Assembly: GCF_013112485.1 (NCBI RefSeq)
Contig: NZ_JABFHG010000016.1
Span: 1 to 64,000, forward strand
From: Roseicella sp. DB1501
GTDB taxonomy: Bacteria > Pseudomonadota > Alphaproteobacteria > Acetobacterales > Acetobacteraceae
Direction of reading: 5' to 3'
DNA length: 64,000 nt
Shown: positions 1-8,543 of the stretch, piece after piece
Numbering within the stretch: the first letter of the stretch is position 1
Layout: each line of letters begins with the position of its first letter
The notes under the pieces: model-generated
Told to the model about the DNA's origin: nothing
The model's input: the letters and a program-made list of their open reading frames with translations, nothing else
Database searches by the model: none
Program-made: the position numbers and the translations under genes

Positions 1-369
1 CGGCACGAAAACACCGCGGCCGGAGGTCTGCTGTTGGCGCAGCCAGTCATCCTGCCAAGCGCGCACAAAGGCAGCGACCCGCCGGTACGAGCCGTCATAG
101 CCGAGCCCGGCCAGTTCCGCGTGGAACTGCCGGGCCGTGCGTTTCTGTTTGCGCGGTCTGCGGGCATCCGTCCGCAGCCAAGCTGCCAGCCGCTCGGCAA
201 AGGGATCCAGCTTGCTGGGGCGATCAGGTGTCCTGAAAACAGGCTCCACCGCCTCGGACCGCAGGTACTTGCGGATGGTGTTCCGCGACAAACCGGTCCG
301 GCGGGTGATCGCCCGGATCGATAAGTGGTCCCGGAAATGCCAGCGCCGAATAACGCTCAACAACGCCAT
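1..369 (-). CDS. istA: IS21-family transposase IstA, N-terminal part (runs off window)
   Basis: Reading the minus strand from the ATG at 367-369 gives 123 open codons to the window edge. The product starts MALLSVIRRWHFRDHLSIR and contains a helix-turn-helix (SIRAITRRTGLSRNTIRKYLRS), then an Arg/Lys-rich linker and TARQFHAELAGLGYDGSYRR, the usual N-terminal layout of IstA. IstA is the DDE transposase of IS21 elements; its N-terminal HTH binds the multiple terminal repeats. Matching terminal repeats lie just upstream at 423-480, so this is the left-end side of the element. The DDE core and istB lie outside the window. It differs in sequence from the second IS21 copy at 15.7 kb. Confidence 0.85.
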   Translation of the reverse strand, partial: MALLSVIRRWHFRDHLSIRAITRRTGLSRNTIRKYLRSEAVEPVFRTPDRPSKLDPFAERLAAWLRTDARRPRKQKRTARQFHAELAGLGYDGSYRRVAAFVRAWQDDWLRQQQTSGRGVFVP

Positions 370-422
370 GTCCAACACTCCCGCCGCCTCCGCCCAGAAA
401 GCCGAGGCTAGCGTCCGAACAT

Positions 423-482
423 GGGTCAACTCTCAGTGGCAACTTCACCCCAAACCAGGTCAGATCTCAGTGGCAATCAACA
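423..482. repeat. IS21 terminal repeats and element end
   Basis: Two direct copies of a motif with the core CTCAGTGGCAA occur at 423-443 and 457-480 (variants GGTCAACTCTCAGTGGCAAC and GGTCAGATCTCAGTGGCAAT). Read outward the element ends TGTTGATTGCC at about 482, the TG...CA end typical of IS21. Such repeated blocks are IstA binding sites. Confidence 0.75.
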
Positions 483-846
483 CCGACCGTGCATCTGTGT
501 GCCGAGATGATATTGCCGCACACCATTCACGCCGCTCCCTGCCAATCTGAGGGGGACTGGCGCCGCCAGTCGTGGTCCCAAGCTGAATGGAGACGTCTAA
601 TGGTGATGCTGATCGCTCTGGCCCTGGCTCTGCCTCTCACTACAGCAGGCGCAATGGTCGTCCGACACGACCCTGGAGCTGCGGCGCTGCTCTGGTCAGG
701 CGTGGGATTAGTCAGCGGCTTGGCTTGGTACGCATCCATTTAGAGCAGAAATGGGCGTAGAGCTGGGTACTATCTACGTGCTCGTTGTACCGGTGACGCG
801 CTGACCCTCTACGACCGTCTCCTCCGCATCGCCAGTCGCCTGGACC
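483..846. other. Interrupted, unassigned stretch between IS21 end and Tn3 transposon
   Basis: No convincing gene. A short frame at 600-743 (+) would encode a 47-residue hydrophobic peptide starting MVMLIALALALPLTTAG, possibly a small membrane protein, but it has no clear ribosome binding site. A second open frame from about 744 (ending ...LTLYDRLLRIASRLDQV) runs into the transposon target site at 847-851. It continues in frame beyond the other transposon end for about 20 codons to a TAG near 12035, so the transposon probably interrupted a coding or formerly coding sequence that I do not recognise. Confidence 0.4.
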
Positions 847-851
847 AAGTC

Positions 852-889
852 GGCCCGCTGGCAGCATCCGTGCGGAAATTTACGGTAAG
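852..889 (+). repeat. Tn3 left inverted repeat (IRL)
   Basis: A 38-bp sequence starting GGCCCGCTGGCAGC and ending TACGGTAAG. Its inverse is at 11917-11954 with one mismatch (A for G at position 31). Similarity continues inward for about 7 more bases (GGCCTGA), whose partner is now found at 10694-10700 on the far side of the IS630 insertion. Confidence 0.92.
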
Positions 890-902
890 GGCCTGAGCGG
901 GG

Positions 903-3827
903 TCAGATCGAAGCCGCCTCGGCCGTCTCGTCCTGCGGCCAGCCCAGGAAGTAGGTGCCGTTGGGGATGATGCGGGCGTGCTGGAGCGGCCAGACGTGGG
1001 CGAGGTCGGCGGGATCGATCTCGGCCCCGCCCGCGCGGAGGCGCCCCACCACGCGCTCGATCTGGACCGTGTTCCACAGCACGGCGGCGTTGGACAGCAG
1101 CCCGAGGCAGCTCGCCTTGCTCATCACCTCCTCGTAGTTGCCGACCCGGAACTCGCCGCGGTTGGCGAAGAACAGCCAGCGCGCGAGCGAATGGCACGCC
1201 TCGCCGCGGTTGAGCTGGCGCTGGATGGCCAGGCGCGTCGGCTCCTCGTGGATGTAGCGCAGGATGAAGAGCGTCTTGCAGGCGCGGCCCAAGGCGGTCA
1301 GCGCCTTCGAGACCCGGTCCGCCGGCGAGGCGTTGATGAGCCGCTGCAGCACGACGTGCGCGGGAGCGGTCCTGTCCCGCAGCGAGGCGGCGATGCGCAC
1401 GAGCTGATCCCACTGCTCGGCGATCAGCGCCGTGTCCACCACGCCGCGGAACAGCGGCTCCAGCGGGCCGTGATCCGTGGTCTTGTCCAGCTTGTAGAGC
1501 TGCTGGTCGGGCAGGTCCTTCAGCCTGGGCATGAAGGCGATGCCCAATAAATGACACAACCCAAACAATTGCTCGGTGAAGCCGTGCGTATCTGTCGTGT
1601 GGGCCAGCGGTCGGACCAGCGTGTCGTTCTCCAGCAGCCCGTCCAGCACGTAGCCGGCCTCGCGCGGGGCGCAGGAGATCGCCTGCGTCGCGAACACGCC
1701 GAACCGGTCGGAGAGGTGGGTGTAGAGGGTGATCGCCCGGTCGTAGTAGCCGAAGTAGCGGGGGTAGACCGCGCCGAGCAGGCCGTCGCGCTGCACGGCG
1801 AAGCGCTGGCCGTCGGAGGAGGACAGGGTGCCGTCGCCCCAGGTGGCGCTGAACGGCAGCGCGTGGTGGTGGTCCACCACCGCCTTGCTCGCCGTCTTCA
1901 GCGTCGCCTCGCGCAGGAACCACTGCGAGGCGTGGTGCAGGCGGTCGGGCGTCATGCCCTCGATGCTGCCGGCCATGGCCGCGACCCCGAGGTTGGTGCC
2001 GTGCGCGATGAGCGCGGCCAGCAGCGTGCGGTAGGTGTCCTCCCCGCCCCTCGGCTCGTAGCCGCCGAGCGGGGCGAGCGCGCGGGTCAGGCCGGTCCAG
2101 CGGTCCACCTGGCGCAGCATATCCTCGACGCGGACCTGCGGCAGGCTGGCGGCGATGACCGCGCGCAGCTTGCGCAGCGCGGGCGTGACCGGCAGCGCGT
2201 CGGCCTGGCGCAGCCGCAGCTCGCCGTCCTGGATGCGCGCGAACAGGTTGCGCGGAAGGCCGCGCGCCGCCGCGCCCGCGGCCTCGGCGAAGCGGGCGCG
2301 CAGGGCACCGAGCGCCTCGTCGGGACGGGGCGGCACGGGCAGGTGGGCGTAGGCGTCCGCCTTTGCCTCGGCCCACTGCCGCTCGCCCATGAGCAGGTTC
2401 CAGAACGACACGTGCCGGCGGCTCGCGGCCAGGAACAGGTCGCCCGAGCGCAGCGCGTCGCGCACCGCGAAGGCGAGGGCGATCTCCCACAGCGCCCGGC
2501 GCGGCCGCTGGCCGGCCGGGCAGGCCACCTTGCGCCAGGCGGCCGGGACGAAGTGCCGGGGCGCGTCGTCCAGCAGCCTCTCCGAGGCACCCGCATCCAG
2601 CCTGCGCGCGACCTCGACGGCGGCGAGCAGGGCCTCGCTGCCGGCCGCCGCCTCGAAGGGCAGCCGGAGGAAGGCGGGCAGGTAGCGGCGCAGGTCGCCG
2701 TGGCGCGCGGCCAGCTCGTCCAGGAGGCCGCGCTCCTCCAGCCGGGCGAAGGCGCGGCAGTCCGCCGCCGCCCCGCGCAGCGCGGCCTCCTCGACGGCCT
2801 CGTAAAGCCGGGAAATGGGTGCGTCGCGGTCGGCGTCGAGCAGCACGTCCACGGCGCCGAGCAGGGTGTCCAGCCCGCTCTTGGCCCGCCGGCGCAGGGC
2901 GCGGTGCTTCTCCTTGTATGCGAGCCGGGAACGCCGCTCGAACCCGGTCATGTACTGGTCGTGCATGGCCACGACCTGGTCGAGCAGCCCCTTGCGGGTC
3001 TCGACCAGGAAGGCCGCGACGAGGGCGTGCCGCTTGGGCGGGGCGAAGCGCCTGAGCGCCTGGGCGTCGTAGCGGCGCCCGAGCTGGGCGAGATGCTGCT
3101 GCAGCTGCGGCGTCGCGGCCGAGAGGTCCGCTCCGGCCCCGAGCAGCTCGTCCAGCAGGTCGAGCCGGGCGAGACGAGCCGAGATCGCCTTGGCCCGCGC
3201 CGCGGGCGGGGGTTCCTTGAGGTGGGCGAGCGGGGAGCGGTGCTCGCCCTCGGGCACGTCCACCAGGTCCTCGATGGCGTCGCGCAGCCGTTCCGGCAAT
3301 CCGGCGGCGATGCGCTCGAACAGGTCCTGGACGGCGTGCGCCGCGGCGGAGGCGACCAGGCGCTCCAGCGTGCCCGGCGCTGGCAGCACGACGCGCGCGG
3401 TGCGCAGCAGGTCCTCGGCCAGCGCCAGCAGCGGCCCGGGCGTCATGCCCTCGGCCGCGCGCTCCTGCAGCCGGTCGCGCAGTCTCTGTTCGGCGGCGTG
3501 ATCGAACTCGCCCCAGCCCAGGTGCCGGCGGATGCGCGCGAGCTGGGCGCTCTCGGTGGCGGGCCGCTCCGGCTTGGGCAGCGCCAGCACCGGGTCGAGG
3601 CCGAGCTGGGCGGCGAGGTGGTTCACCGCCTCGGGCGGCACGCGCCGGTAGTCCGCGGCGAAGCGGCCGGTGGCGCGCAGGGTGCAAAGCTGGACGGCGC
3701 AGCGCAGCCGGTGCTCCGCCCCGCGTGCCCGGAGCACCTCGGCCGCGTCCGCTGCGGTCAGTGTCCAGCGCCGGGCGAGGGCGTCCTCGCCCGTGTCGCC
3801 CCGAGGTGCGTTGGCCCGGGAGCCCAC
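903..3827 (-). CDS. tnpA: Tn3-family transposase TnpA
   Basis: A 974-residue protein, the usual full length for Tn3-family transposases. The N-terminal part (ARRWTLTAADAAEVLRARG...AVQLCTLRATGRF) matches the DUF4158 DNA-binding region. The C-terminal half holds the DDE core: an Asp in the WGDGTLSSSDGQRF segment (about residues 660-675), a later Asp/His segment (TDTHGFTEQLFGLCHLLGIAF), and a Glu-containing C-terminal segment (LNRGEACHSLARWLFFANRGE). It binds the 38-bp ends and drives replicative transposition to a cointegrate. The start taken is GTG at 3827, 12 bases after the tnpR stop; no strong ribosome site is seen, so translation may be coupled to tnpR. The C terminus ends 14 bases inside IRL, as is normal for tnpA. 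The frame is intact. Confidence 0.95.
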   Translation of the reverse strand: MGSRANAPRGDTGEDALARRWTLTAADAAEVLRARGAEHRLRCAVQLCTLRATGRFAADYRRVPPEAVNHLAAQLGLDPVLALPKPERPATESAQLARIRRHLGWGEFDHAAEQRLRDRLQERAAEGMTPGPLLALAEDLLRTARVVLPAPGTLERLVASAAAHAVQDLFERIAAGLPERLRDAIEDLVDVPEGEHRSPLAHLKEPPPAARAKAISARLARLDLLDELLGAGADLSAATPQLQQHLAQLGRRYDAQALRRFAPPKRHALVAAFLVETRKGLLDQVVAMHDQYMTGFERRSRLAYKEKHRALRRRAKSGLDTLLGAVDVLLDADRDAPISRLYEAVEEAALRGAAADCRAFARLEERGLLDELAARHGDLRRYLPAFLRLPFEAAAGSEALLAAVEVARRLDAGASERLLDDAPRHFVPAAWRKVACPAGQRPRRALWEIALAFAVRDALRSGDLFLAASRRHVSFWNLLMGERQWAEAKADAYAHLPVPPRPDEALGALRARFAEAAGAAARGLPRNLFARIQDGELRLRQADALPVTPALRKLRAVIAASLPQVRVEDMLRQVDRWTGLTRALAPLGGYEPRGGEDTYRTLLAALIAHGTNLGVAAMAGSIEGMTPDRLHHASQWFLREATLKTASKAVVDHHHALPFSATWGDGTLSSSDGQRFAVQRDGLLGAVYPRYFGYYDRAITLYTHLSDRFGVFATQAISCAPREAGYVLDGLLENDTLVRPLAHTTDTHGFTEQLFGLCHLLGIAFMPRLKDLPDQQLYKLDKTTDHGPLEPLFRGVVDTALIAEQWDQLVRIAASLRDRTAPAHVVLQRLINASPADRVSKALTALGRACKTLFILRYIHEEPTRLAIQRQLNRGEACHSLARWLFFANRGEFRVGNYEEVMSKASCLGLLSNAAVLWNTVQIERVVGRLRAGGAEIDPADLAHVWPLQHARIIPNGTYFLGWPQDETAEAASI

Positions 3828-3839
3828 CCGCGGTCTCGG

Positions 3840-4475
3840 TCAGGACGCGTGGGGCGGGCGCTCGGCAGCGCGCCCGGCGCCGAGCAGCGCGAGGCCCGGC
3901 GCCTTGAGCGTGCCGTCGGCGTGCAGGTAGTGGTACAGCGTGCTCGCGGGCACGCCGCCCAGCTCGCGGCAGATCGCGGGGACGCTGCGGCTCCCGTCGG
4001 CCATCAGGTGCTGGGCGTAGCGCAGGCGTTCGGGCGTCATCCGGCGCGGGCGGCCGCCCTTGCGTCCCCTCGCGCGCGCGGCGGCGAGGCCCTCCTTCAC
4101 GCGCTGGCGGATGACGTTGCGCTCCATCTCGGCGAAGGCGGCCTGGATCTGCAGGAAGGCGCGGCCCATGGGGGTGGTGGTGTCGAAATCGGCGTTCAGC
4201 GCGCGGAAGCCGATGCCGCGGCCCTCCAGCGCGTCCACCAGCCGGATCAGCTCGCCGGCGAGCCGCCCGAGGTGGTCGAGGTCGAGCACGACCAGCACGT
4301 CGCCCCTGCGCAGGTAGTCCAGGCACCCCTTGAGGCCCGGCCGGTCGGCGTTGGCCCCGCTGCCGCGGTCGTCGAAGATGCGTTGGCACCCGGCGGCCCG
4401 GAGGGCGTCGATCTGGCGGTCGAACACCTGCCGCTCCTCGCGGGTGGACACCCGGGCATAGCCGACCAATTCCAT
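3840..4475 (-). CDS. tnpR: Tn3-family serine resolvase TnpR
   Basis: A 211-residue serine recombinase of the small resolvase/invertase type. The N-terminal catalytic domain begins MELVGYARVSTREE with the nucleophile Ser10 in ARVST, and continues to the long E helix (MGRAFLQIQAAFAEMERNVIRQR) that dimerises and contacts the minor groove. A C-terminal helix-turn-helix (SVPAICRELGGVPASTLYHYL) follows, with a Pro/Gly-rich tail. It resolves the cointegrate made by TnpA at the res site just upstream and probably autoregulates there. It precedes tnpA on the same strand, so the two are likely one operon read from the res region. Confidence 0.93.
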   Translation of the reverse strand: MELVGYARVSTREERQVFDRQIDALRAAGCQRIFDDRGSGANADRPGLKGCLDYLRRGDVLVVLDLDHLGRLAGELIRLVDALEGRGIGFRALNADFDTTTPMGRAFLQIQAAFAEMERNVIRQRVKEGLAAARARGRKGGRPRRMTPERLRYAQHLMADGSRSVPAICRELGGVPASTLYHYLHADGTLKAPGLALLGAGRAAERPPHAS

Positions 4476-4620
4476 CGCCTTCGCGCCCCTGCCCGCTCAC
4501 GACAACCTCTGCCAGGGCGGGTTATTCATCAACTGATTGCTGCGGGGTTGTCGTGAAGCGAAAGGCCGGATCCGGCGTGCCGGCCGGCCGCTCACGACAA
4601 GGACGTGGTTTTCGCGAGTT
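4476..4620. promoter_or_regulatory. Putative res site of the Tn3 transposon
   Basis: The 9-base motif TCACGACAA occurs at 4497-4505 and 4592-4600, and its inverse TTGTCGTGA at 4548-4556, all just upstream of tnpR. Paired inverted arms and a further direct copy fit a multi-subsite resolvase binding region that also contains the tnpR-tnpA promoter. The exact crossover dinucleotide is not assigned. Confidence 0.65.
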
Positions 4621-4704
4621 CGCGCCCGCCGTCGGCGTGCAAGGGGTCGCCGTACGGTTTGCTGGAGGCCGCGCGTCGAGGCGGCGGGGCCCGGGCCGGG
4701 CCAG

Positions 4705-5529
4705 TCACTCGGCTCCGCCCCCGGTGCCGGACCGCGCCGGCGTGGCGGCGGCGGCCGCGGCGCCGATCCGCCCCGCGCCCATCCGCCGCAGCGAGACCTC
4801 CAGCCGGGCCTCGGCCTCGCGGATCTCCTTCAGCGCGCCGTGGGTGAAGCTGATGTGGCGCTCGGCCGCGGCGCGGGCGGCCTCGGGGTCGCGCGCGGCG
4901 ATGGCGTCGTGGATGGCGCGGTGCTGGTCGCGCAGCAGGTCGCGCACCTCGGGGCGGTTGTAGAGCTTCTCGCGGCTGTAGAACACGCCGGCGCGCAGCA
5001 TCTGGGACAGCGCCCGCATCACGTGCAGCAGCACGGCGTTGTGGGTCGCCTCGTAGATGGCGATGTGCAGGTCGGCGTCGGCCTCGGCCTCGGGGATCGG
5101 GTCCCGCCCGCCATGCGCCGCGTCGATGCGGCGCATGCAGGCGGCGATCGCCTCGAGGTCCACCTCGGTCGCCCGCTGGGCGGCGAGGGCGGCGGCGTCG
5201 CCCTCGATGAGCTCGCGGAACTCCAGGTAGTCGTAGGTGGTCTCGGGGCGGGAGGCGAGCAGCGCCACCAGTGCGTCGGTGACGCTGGCGCCGAGCGGGG
5301 CGACGTGGGTGGCGCCGCCGGGCTCGCCGACGAGCAGGCCCTTCTCCTCCAGGATCTGGATCCCCTCGCGCAGGGTGGGGCGGGAGACGCCGAGGCGCTC
5401 GGCGACCTCGCGCTCGGGCAGCAGGCGCTCGCCGGGGCGCAGCGAGCCCTCGAGGATCAGGCCCTCGACGTGGCGCGCCACGGTCGCGGCGGCGCGTCCC
5501 GGCGGTTTCTGCGTCGAATCGGGGGGCAA
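4705..5529 (-). CDS. lldR: FadR-subfamily GntR regulator, probably the lactate-responsive LldR
   Basis: A 274-residue protein with an N-terminal winged helix (residues about 13-80; PGERLLPEREVAERLGVSRPTLREGIQILEEKGLL) and an all-alpha FCD effector domain. The FCD metal/ligand residues are apparent in DADLHIAIYEATHN, DQHRAIHDAI and ERHISFTH. The start is a TTG at 5529, chosen because GGAGG lies 8 bases upstream and the helix-turn-helix follows directly. It is transcribed away from lldP. A palindrome (TGGTAA-N7-TTACCA) between the genes is a good operator. LldR/PdhR proteins repress L-lactate genes until the acid binds; here the target is inferred from position only. The C-terminal tail is Ala-rich and low-complexity. 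Confidence 0.85.
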   Translation of the reverse strand: MPPDSTQKPPGRAAATVARHVEGLILEGSLRPGERLLPEREVAERLGVSRPTLREGIQILEEKGLLVGEPGGATHVAPLGASVTDALVALLASRPETTYDYLEFRELIEGDAAALAAQRATEVDLEAIAACMRRIDAAHGGRDPIPEAEADADLHIAIYEATHNAVLLHVMRALSQMLRAGVFYSREKLYNRPEVRDLLRDQHRAIHDAIAARDPEAARAAAERHISFTHGALKEIREAEARLEVSLRRMGAGRIGAAAAAATPARSGTGGGAE

Positions 5530-5997
5530 GGCCGGCGCCTCCGGTCGGTTTCGCTTCGGCAGCCTGACACGGGAAAGCGATCTGTCCAGGGCAGATTACA
5601 CGGTCTTCATAATTTCCTCTTTGGCGGTGATGGTAAATCTATTTTACCAAACCTTGTTCAATGGGCAATCGCGTTGCCACCGCCCGCCAGTGCGGACCGG
5701 CAGCGAACCGACCCGGTGGGAGGATACGATGCGTGACAGACCAGGCAGGGCTTGGCCCGACACAGCCGGCGCCACCCGCGGCGGCGCAACCACCCGCATC
5801 GCCATCCCGTGCCGCCGACGCCGGCCGGCGGCGTGCCCGGAGCGGCACCCGGCCCGATGGCTGCCGCCCTGACCGGCCGGCACGCCCGGTTCCGCGGCCC
5901 TCTCAACCCGCTCACCACCGCGCCGCGCCCGCGCCGTCCGTCGGCCGGGTGAGGTCGCCCGCCGCCTTCCCGCCACCCCCAGTCAGGGAAACGCCTC
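5530..5997. other. lldR-lldP intergenic control region
   Basis: No gene is supported in these 468 bases. The AT-richest part (5600-5655) contains the GntR operator and presumably both divergent promoters, leaving lldP with a leader of about 340 bases. Open frames here are GC-driven shadows. Confidence 0.55.
5631..5649. promoter_or_regulatory. Candidate LldR (GntR/FadR-type) operator
   Basis: The inverted repeat TGGTAA-N7-TTACCA fits the TGGT...ACCA half-sites used by FadR-subfamily regulators. It lies about 100 bases upstream of the regulator and 350 upstream of lldP. Confidence 0.65.
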
Positions 5998-7674
5998 ATG
6001 GTCTGGTCGCAGGTATACGATCCGCTGAACAACATGTGGCTCTCGACGCTGCTCGCGGCCGTGCCGATCGTCGTGCTGCTCGGCGCCATCGGCCTGCTCG
6101 AGATCAGGGCGCACATCGCCGCCGCGCTCGGCCTGCTCGCCGCGCTCGCCATCGCCGTGATCGGCTTCGGCATGCCGGCGGACATGGCCGCCGCCACCAC
6201 CCTCTACGGCGCCGCCTACGGGCTGCTGCCGATCGGGTGGATCATCCTCAACGTGATCTTCCTCTACCGCCTGACCGAGGAGGCGGGGCTGTTCACGGTG
6301 CTGCGCGACAGCATCGCCGCGATCACCCGGGACCGGCGGCTGCAGCTGCTGTTCATCGCCTTCTCCTTCGGCGCCTTCTTCGAGGGCGCGGCGGGCTTCG
6401 GCACGCCGGTGGCGGTGACCGGCGCCATGCTGATCGGCCTCGGCTTCTCGCCGCTCGCCGCCTCCGGCCTGTCCCTGATCGCCAACACCGCGCCGGTGGC
6501 CTACGGCGCGCTCGGCACGCCGGTGATCGCGCTGGCGGCCGTCACCGGGCTCGACCTGCTCGAGCTCTCGGGCATGATCGGGCGGCAATTGCCGCTGTTC
6601 TCGCTCATCGTGCCGTTCTGGCTGATCTGGGCCTTCGCCGGCTTCCGCGGCATGCTCCAGGTCTGGCCGGCGCTGCTGGTCAGCGGCCTCTCCTTCGCCG
6701 TGCCGCAGTACCTGGTGTCGAACTTCCACGGTCCCTGGCTGGTGGATGTGGTGGCCGCCATCGCCTCGATGATCTGCCTCGCCGGCTTCCTGCGCGTCTG
6801 GCACCCGAGGACGTTGTGGCTGGCCACCAGCCGCACCGAGGACCCGACGGTGGACAACGCGCCGGCCTCCGAGCCCCGCTCGGCCGGCGCCGCGGCGGCG
6901 CCGCGCGCCGAGGGCGGCGCGGTGCTCCGCGCCTGGCTGCCCTGGGTGATCCTCTCCGTCTTCGTCTTCCTCTGGGGCGTGCCGCAGGTGAAGGCCTTCC
7001 TCGACGGCCTCTGGATCTGGCGCCTGCCGGTGCCGGGGCTGCACAACATGGTCATGAAGGTGCCGCCGGTGGTCGCCGAGCCGCACGCCGAGGCGGCGGT
7101 CTACAGCCTGAACCTGCTCTCCGCGACGGGCACCGGCATCCTGCTCGCCGCGATCGTCGCCGGCCTGGTGATGCGCTACTCGCCGCTCGCCCTGCTGCGC
7201 GCCTACGGCCGGACCTTCTGGGTGATCCGCTACTCGCTGCTCACCATCGCGGCGATGCTCGCGCTCGGCTTCGTCACCCGCTACTCCGGCACGGACGCCA
7301 CGCTCGGCCTCGCCTTCGCGCAGACCGGCTGGATCTACCCGCTGTTCGGCACGCTGCTCGGCTGGCTCGGCGTGGCGCTGACCGGCTCCGACACCGCCGC
7401 CAACGTGCTGTTCGGCGGGCTGCAGAAGGTGACGGCGCAGCAGCTCGGCCTCTCGCCGGTGCTGATGGCGGCGGCCAACTCCTCCGGCGGCGTCATGGGC
7501 AAGATGATCGACGCGCAGAGCATCGTCGTCGCCTCCACCGCGACCAAGTGGTACGGGCACGAGGGCGACATCCTGCGCTACGTCTTCTTCCACTCCATCG
7601 CCCTGGCGGTGCTGGTCGGCCTGTTCGTGATGCTGCAGGCCTACGTCTATCCCTTCACCCTGCTGGTGCCCTAG
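5998..7674 (+). CDS. lldP: L-lactate permease
   Basis: A 558-residue polytopic inner-membrane protein of the LctP/LldP family, which imports L-lactate (also glycolate and D-lactate in known members) with protons. Many hydrophobic helices are visible from residue 18 onward. The family-typical segments are GAFFEGAAGFGTPVAVTG and, near the C terminus, TGSDTAANVLFGGLQK and NSSGGVMGKMIDAQSIVVA. Length matches the family. The ATG at 5998 follows GGGAAACGCCTC. It is the first gene of the lldPEFG unit, separated from lldE by a strong palindrome that may lower expression of the downstream genes or protect the permease message. Confidence 0.93.
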   Translation: MVWSQVYDPLNNMWLSTLLAAVPIVVLLGAIGLLEIRAHIAAALGLLAALAIAVIGFGMPADMAAATTLYGAAYGLLPIGWIILNVIFLYRLTEEAGLFTVLRDSIAAITRDRRLQLLFIAFSFGAFFEGAAGFGTPVAVTGAMLIGLGFSPLAASGLSLIANTAPVAYGALGTPVIALAAVTGLDLLELSGMIGRQLPLFSLIVPFWLIWAFAGFRGMLQVWPALLVSGLSFAVPQYLVSNFHGPWLVDVVAAIASMICLAGFLRVWHPRTLWLATSRTEDPTVDNAPASEPRSAGAAAAPRAEGGAVLRAWLPWVILSVFVFLWGVPQVKAFLDGLWIWRLPVPGLHNMVMKVPPVVAEPHAEAAVYSLNLLSATGTGILLAAIVAGLVMRYSPLALLRAYGRTFWVIRYSLLTIAAMLALGFVTRYSGTDATLGLAFAQTGWIYPLFGTLLGWLGVALTGSDTAANVLFGGLQKVTAQQLGLSPVLMAAANSSGGVMGKMIDAQSIVVASTATKWYGHEGDILRYVFFHSIALAVLVGLFVMLQAYVYPFTLLVP

Positions 7675-7686
7675 AATCAGGAGCCA

Positions 7687-7718
7687 CGCCGCGCGGGGCG
7701 GATCCGCCCCGCGCGGCG
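7687..7718. terminator. 32-bp perfect palindrome between lldP and lldE
   Basis: The sequence is perfectly self-complementary with a central GATC (arms CGCCGCGCGGGGCG and its complement). There is no U-run, so it is more likely an intercistronic stability or attenuation hairpin than a full intrinsic terminator. Confidence 0.55.
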
Positions 7719-7757
7719 CACCTCCTTCCATCCATCCGAGAAAGAGGCCGCGCCGCC

Positions 7758-8540
7758 ATGACCGCCACCCCCAGGGGAACCGAGCAGCGCCCCCGCGTCG
7801 GCCTGTTCGTCACCTGCCTCGCCGACGCCATCCGCCCCCGGCTCGGCTTCGCCGCCCTGCACCTGCTCGAAGCCGCGGGGTGCGCGGCGGAGGTGCCGCG
7901 GGCGCAGACCTGCTGCGGGCAGCCCGCCTGGAACTCGGGCGACAGCCGGGGCGGGGCGGCCCTCGCGCGCCGGGTCATCGCGGCGTTCGAGGGCTACGAC
8001 TACGTGGTCGCCCCCTCCGGCTCCTGCGCCGGCATGATCCGCATGCACTACCCCGAGGCGCTGGCGGAAGACCCGGCGTGGCTGCCCCGCGCCGAGGCGC
8101 TCGCCGCCAGGACGCACGAGCTGCTGAGCTTCCTCGTGGACGTCAGGGGGTGGCGGCCCGAGGGCGTGTCGCTCGCGGCCAGCGCCACCTACCACGACTC
8201 CTGTGCCGGCCTGCGCGAACTGGGCATCCTCGCCCAGCCGCGCGCCCTGCTGCGGGAGGTCGAGGGGCTGGAGCTGCGCCCGCTCACCGGCAACGACGTG
8301 TGCTGCGGCTTCGGCGGCACGTTCTGCGTGAAATACCCATCCATCTCCGACGCCATCGTGAAGGAGAAGGCCGTGCTCATCGAGGCCACGGGGGCGGAGC
8401 TGCTGCTGGGGGGCGATCTTGGCTGCCTGATGAACATGGCGGGCGCCCTGCACCGCCGGGGCAGCAAGGTGCGCGCCTTCCACACGGCCGAGGTGCTGGC
8501 CGGCATGGGCGGCGGCCCGGCCATCGGCGAGGAGGGCTGA
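7758..8540 (+). CDS. lldE: L-lactate utilisation protein LldE (LutA), CCG-domain
   Basis: A 260-residue protein with the two cysteine-rich CCG motifs of the family: TCCGQPAWNSGD near residue 54 and DVCCGFGGTFCVKYP near residue 182. These motifs bind Fe-S or zinc clusters in heterodisulfide-reductase-like subunits. LldE, LldF and LldG (LutABC) together oxidise L-lactate to pyruvate and pass electrons to the respiratory chain, replacing the FMN lactate dehydrogenase LldD, which is absent here. The ATG at 7758 lies just after GAAAGAGG. Order and tight spacing with lldF indicate one operon. Confidence 0.93.
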   Translation: MTATPRGTEQRPRVGLFVTCLADAIRPRLGFAALHLLEAAGCAAEVPRAQTCCGQPAWNSGDSRGGAALARRVIAAFEGYDYVVAPSGSCAGMIRMHYPEALAEDPAWLPRAEALAARTHELLSFLVDVRGWRPEGVSLAASATYHDSCAGLRELGILAQPRALLREVEGLELRPLTGNDVCCGFGGTFCVKYPSISDAIVKEKAVLIEATGAELLLGGDLGCLMNMAGALHRRGSKVRAFHTAEVLAGMGGGPAIGEEG

Positions 8541-8543
8541 ACC

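Noticed and set aside
880-4500. Very long minus-strand frame overlapping tnpA and tnpR in another register, and an equally long plus-strand frame at 1551-4556
   Set aside because: They are products of GC-rich codon bias: low-complexity Arg/Ala/Pro sequence without any known domain, opposite or out of frame with well-supported tnpA and tnpR.
5661-7731. Long frames overlapping lldP on both strands (Arg/Pro-rich or His/Gln-rich)
   Set aside because: They lie over the confident permease gene and have no recognisable domain; composition is that of antisense GC-rich DNA. The true lldE start is inside one such frame at 7758.
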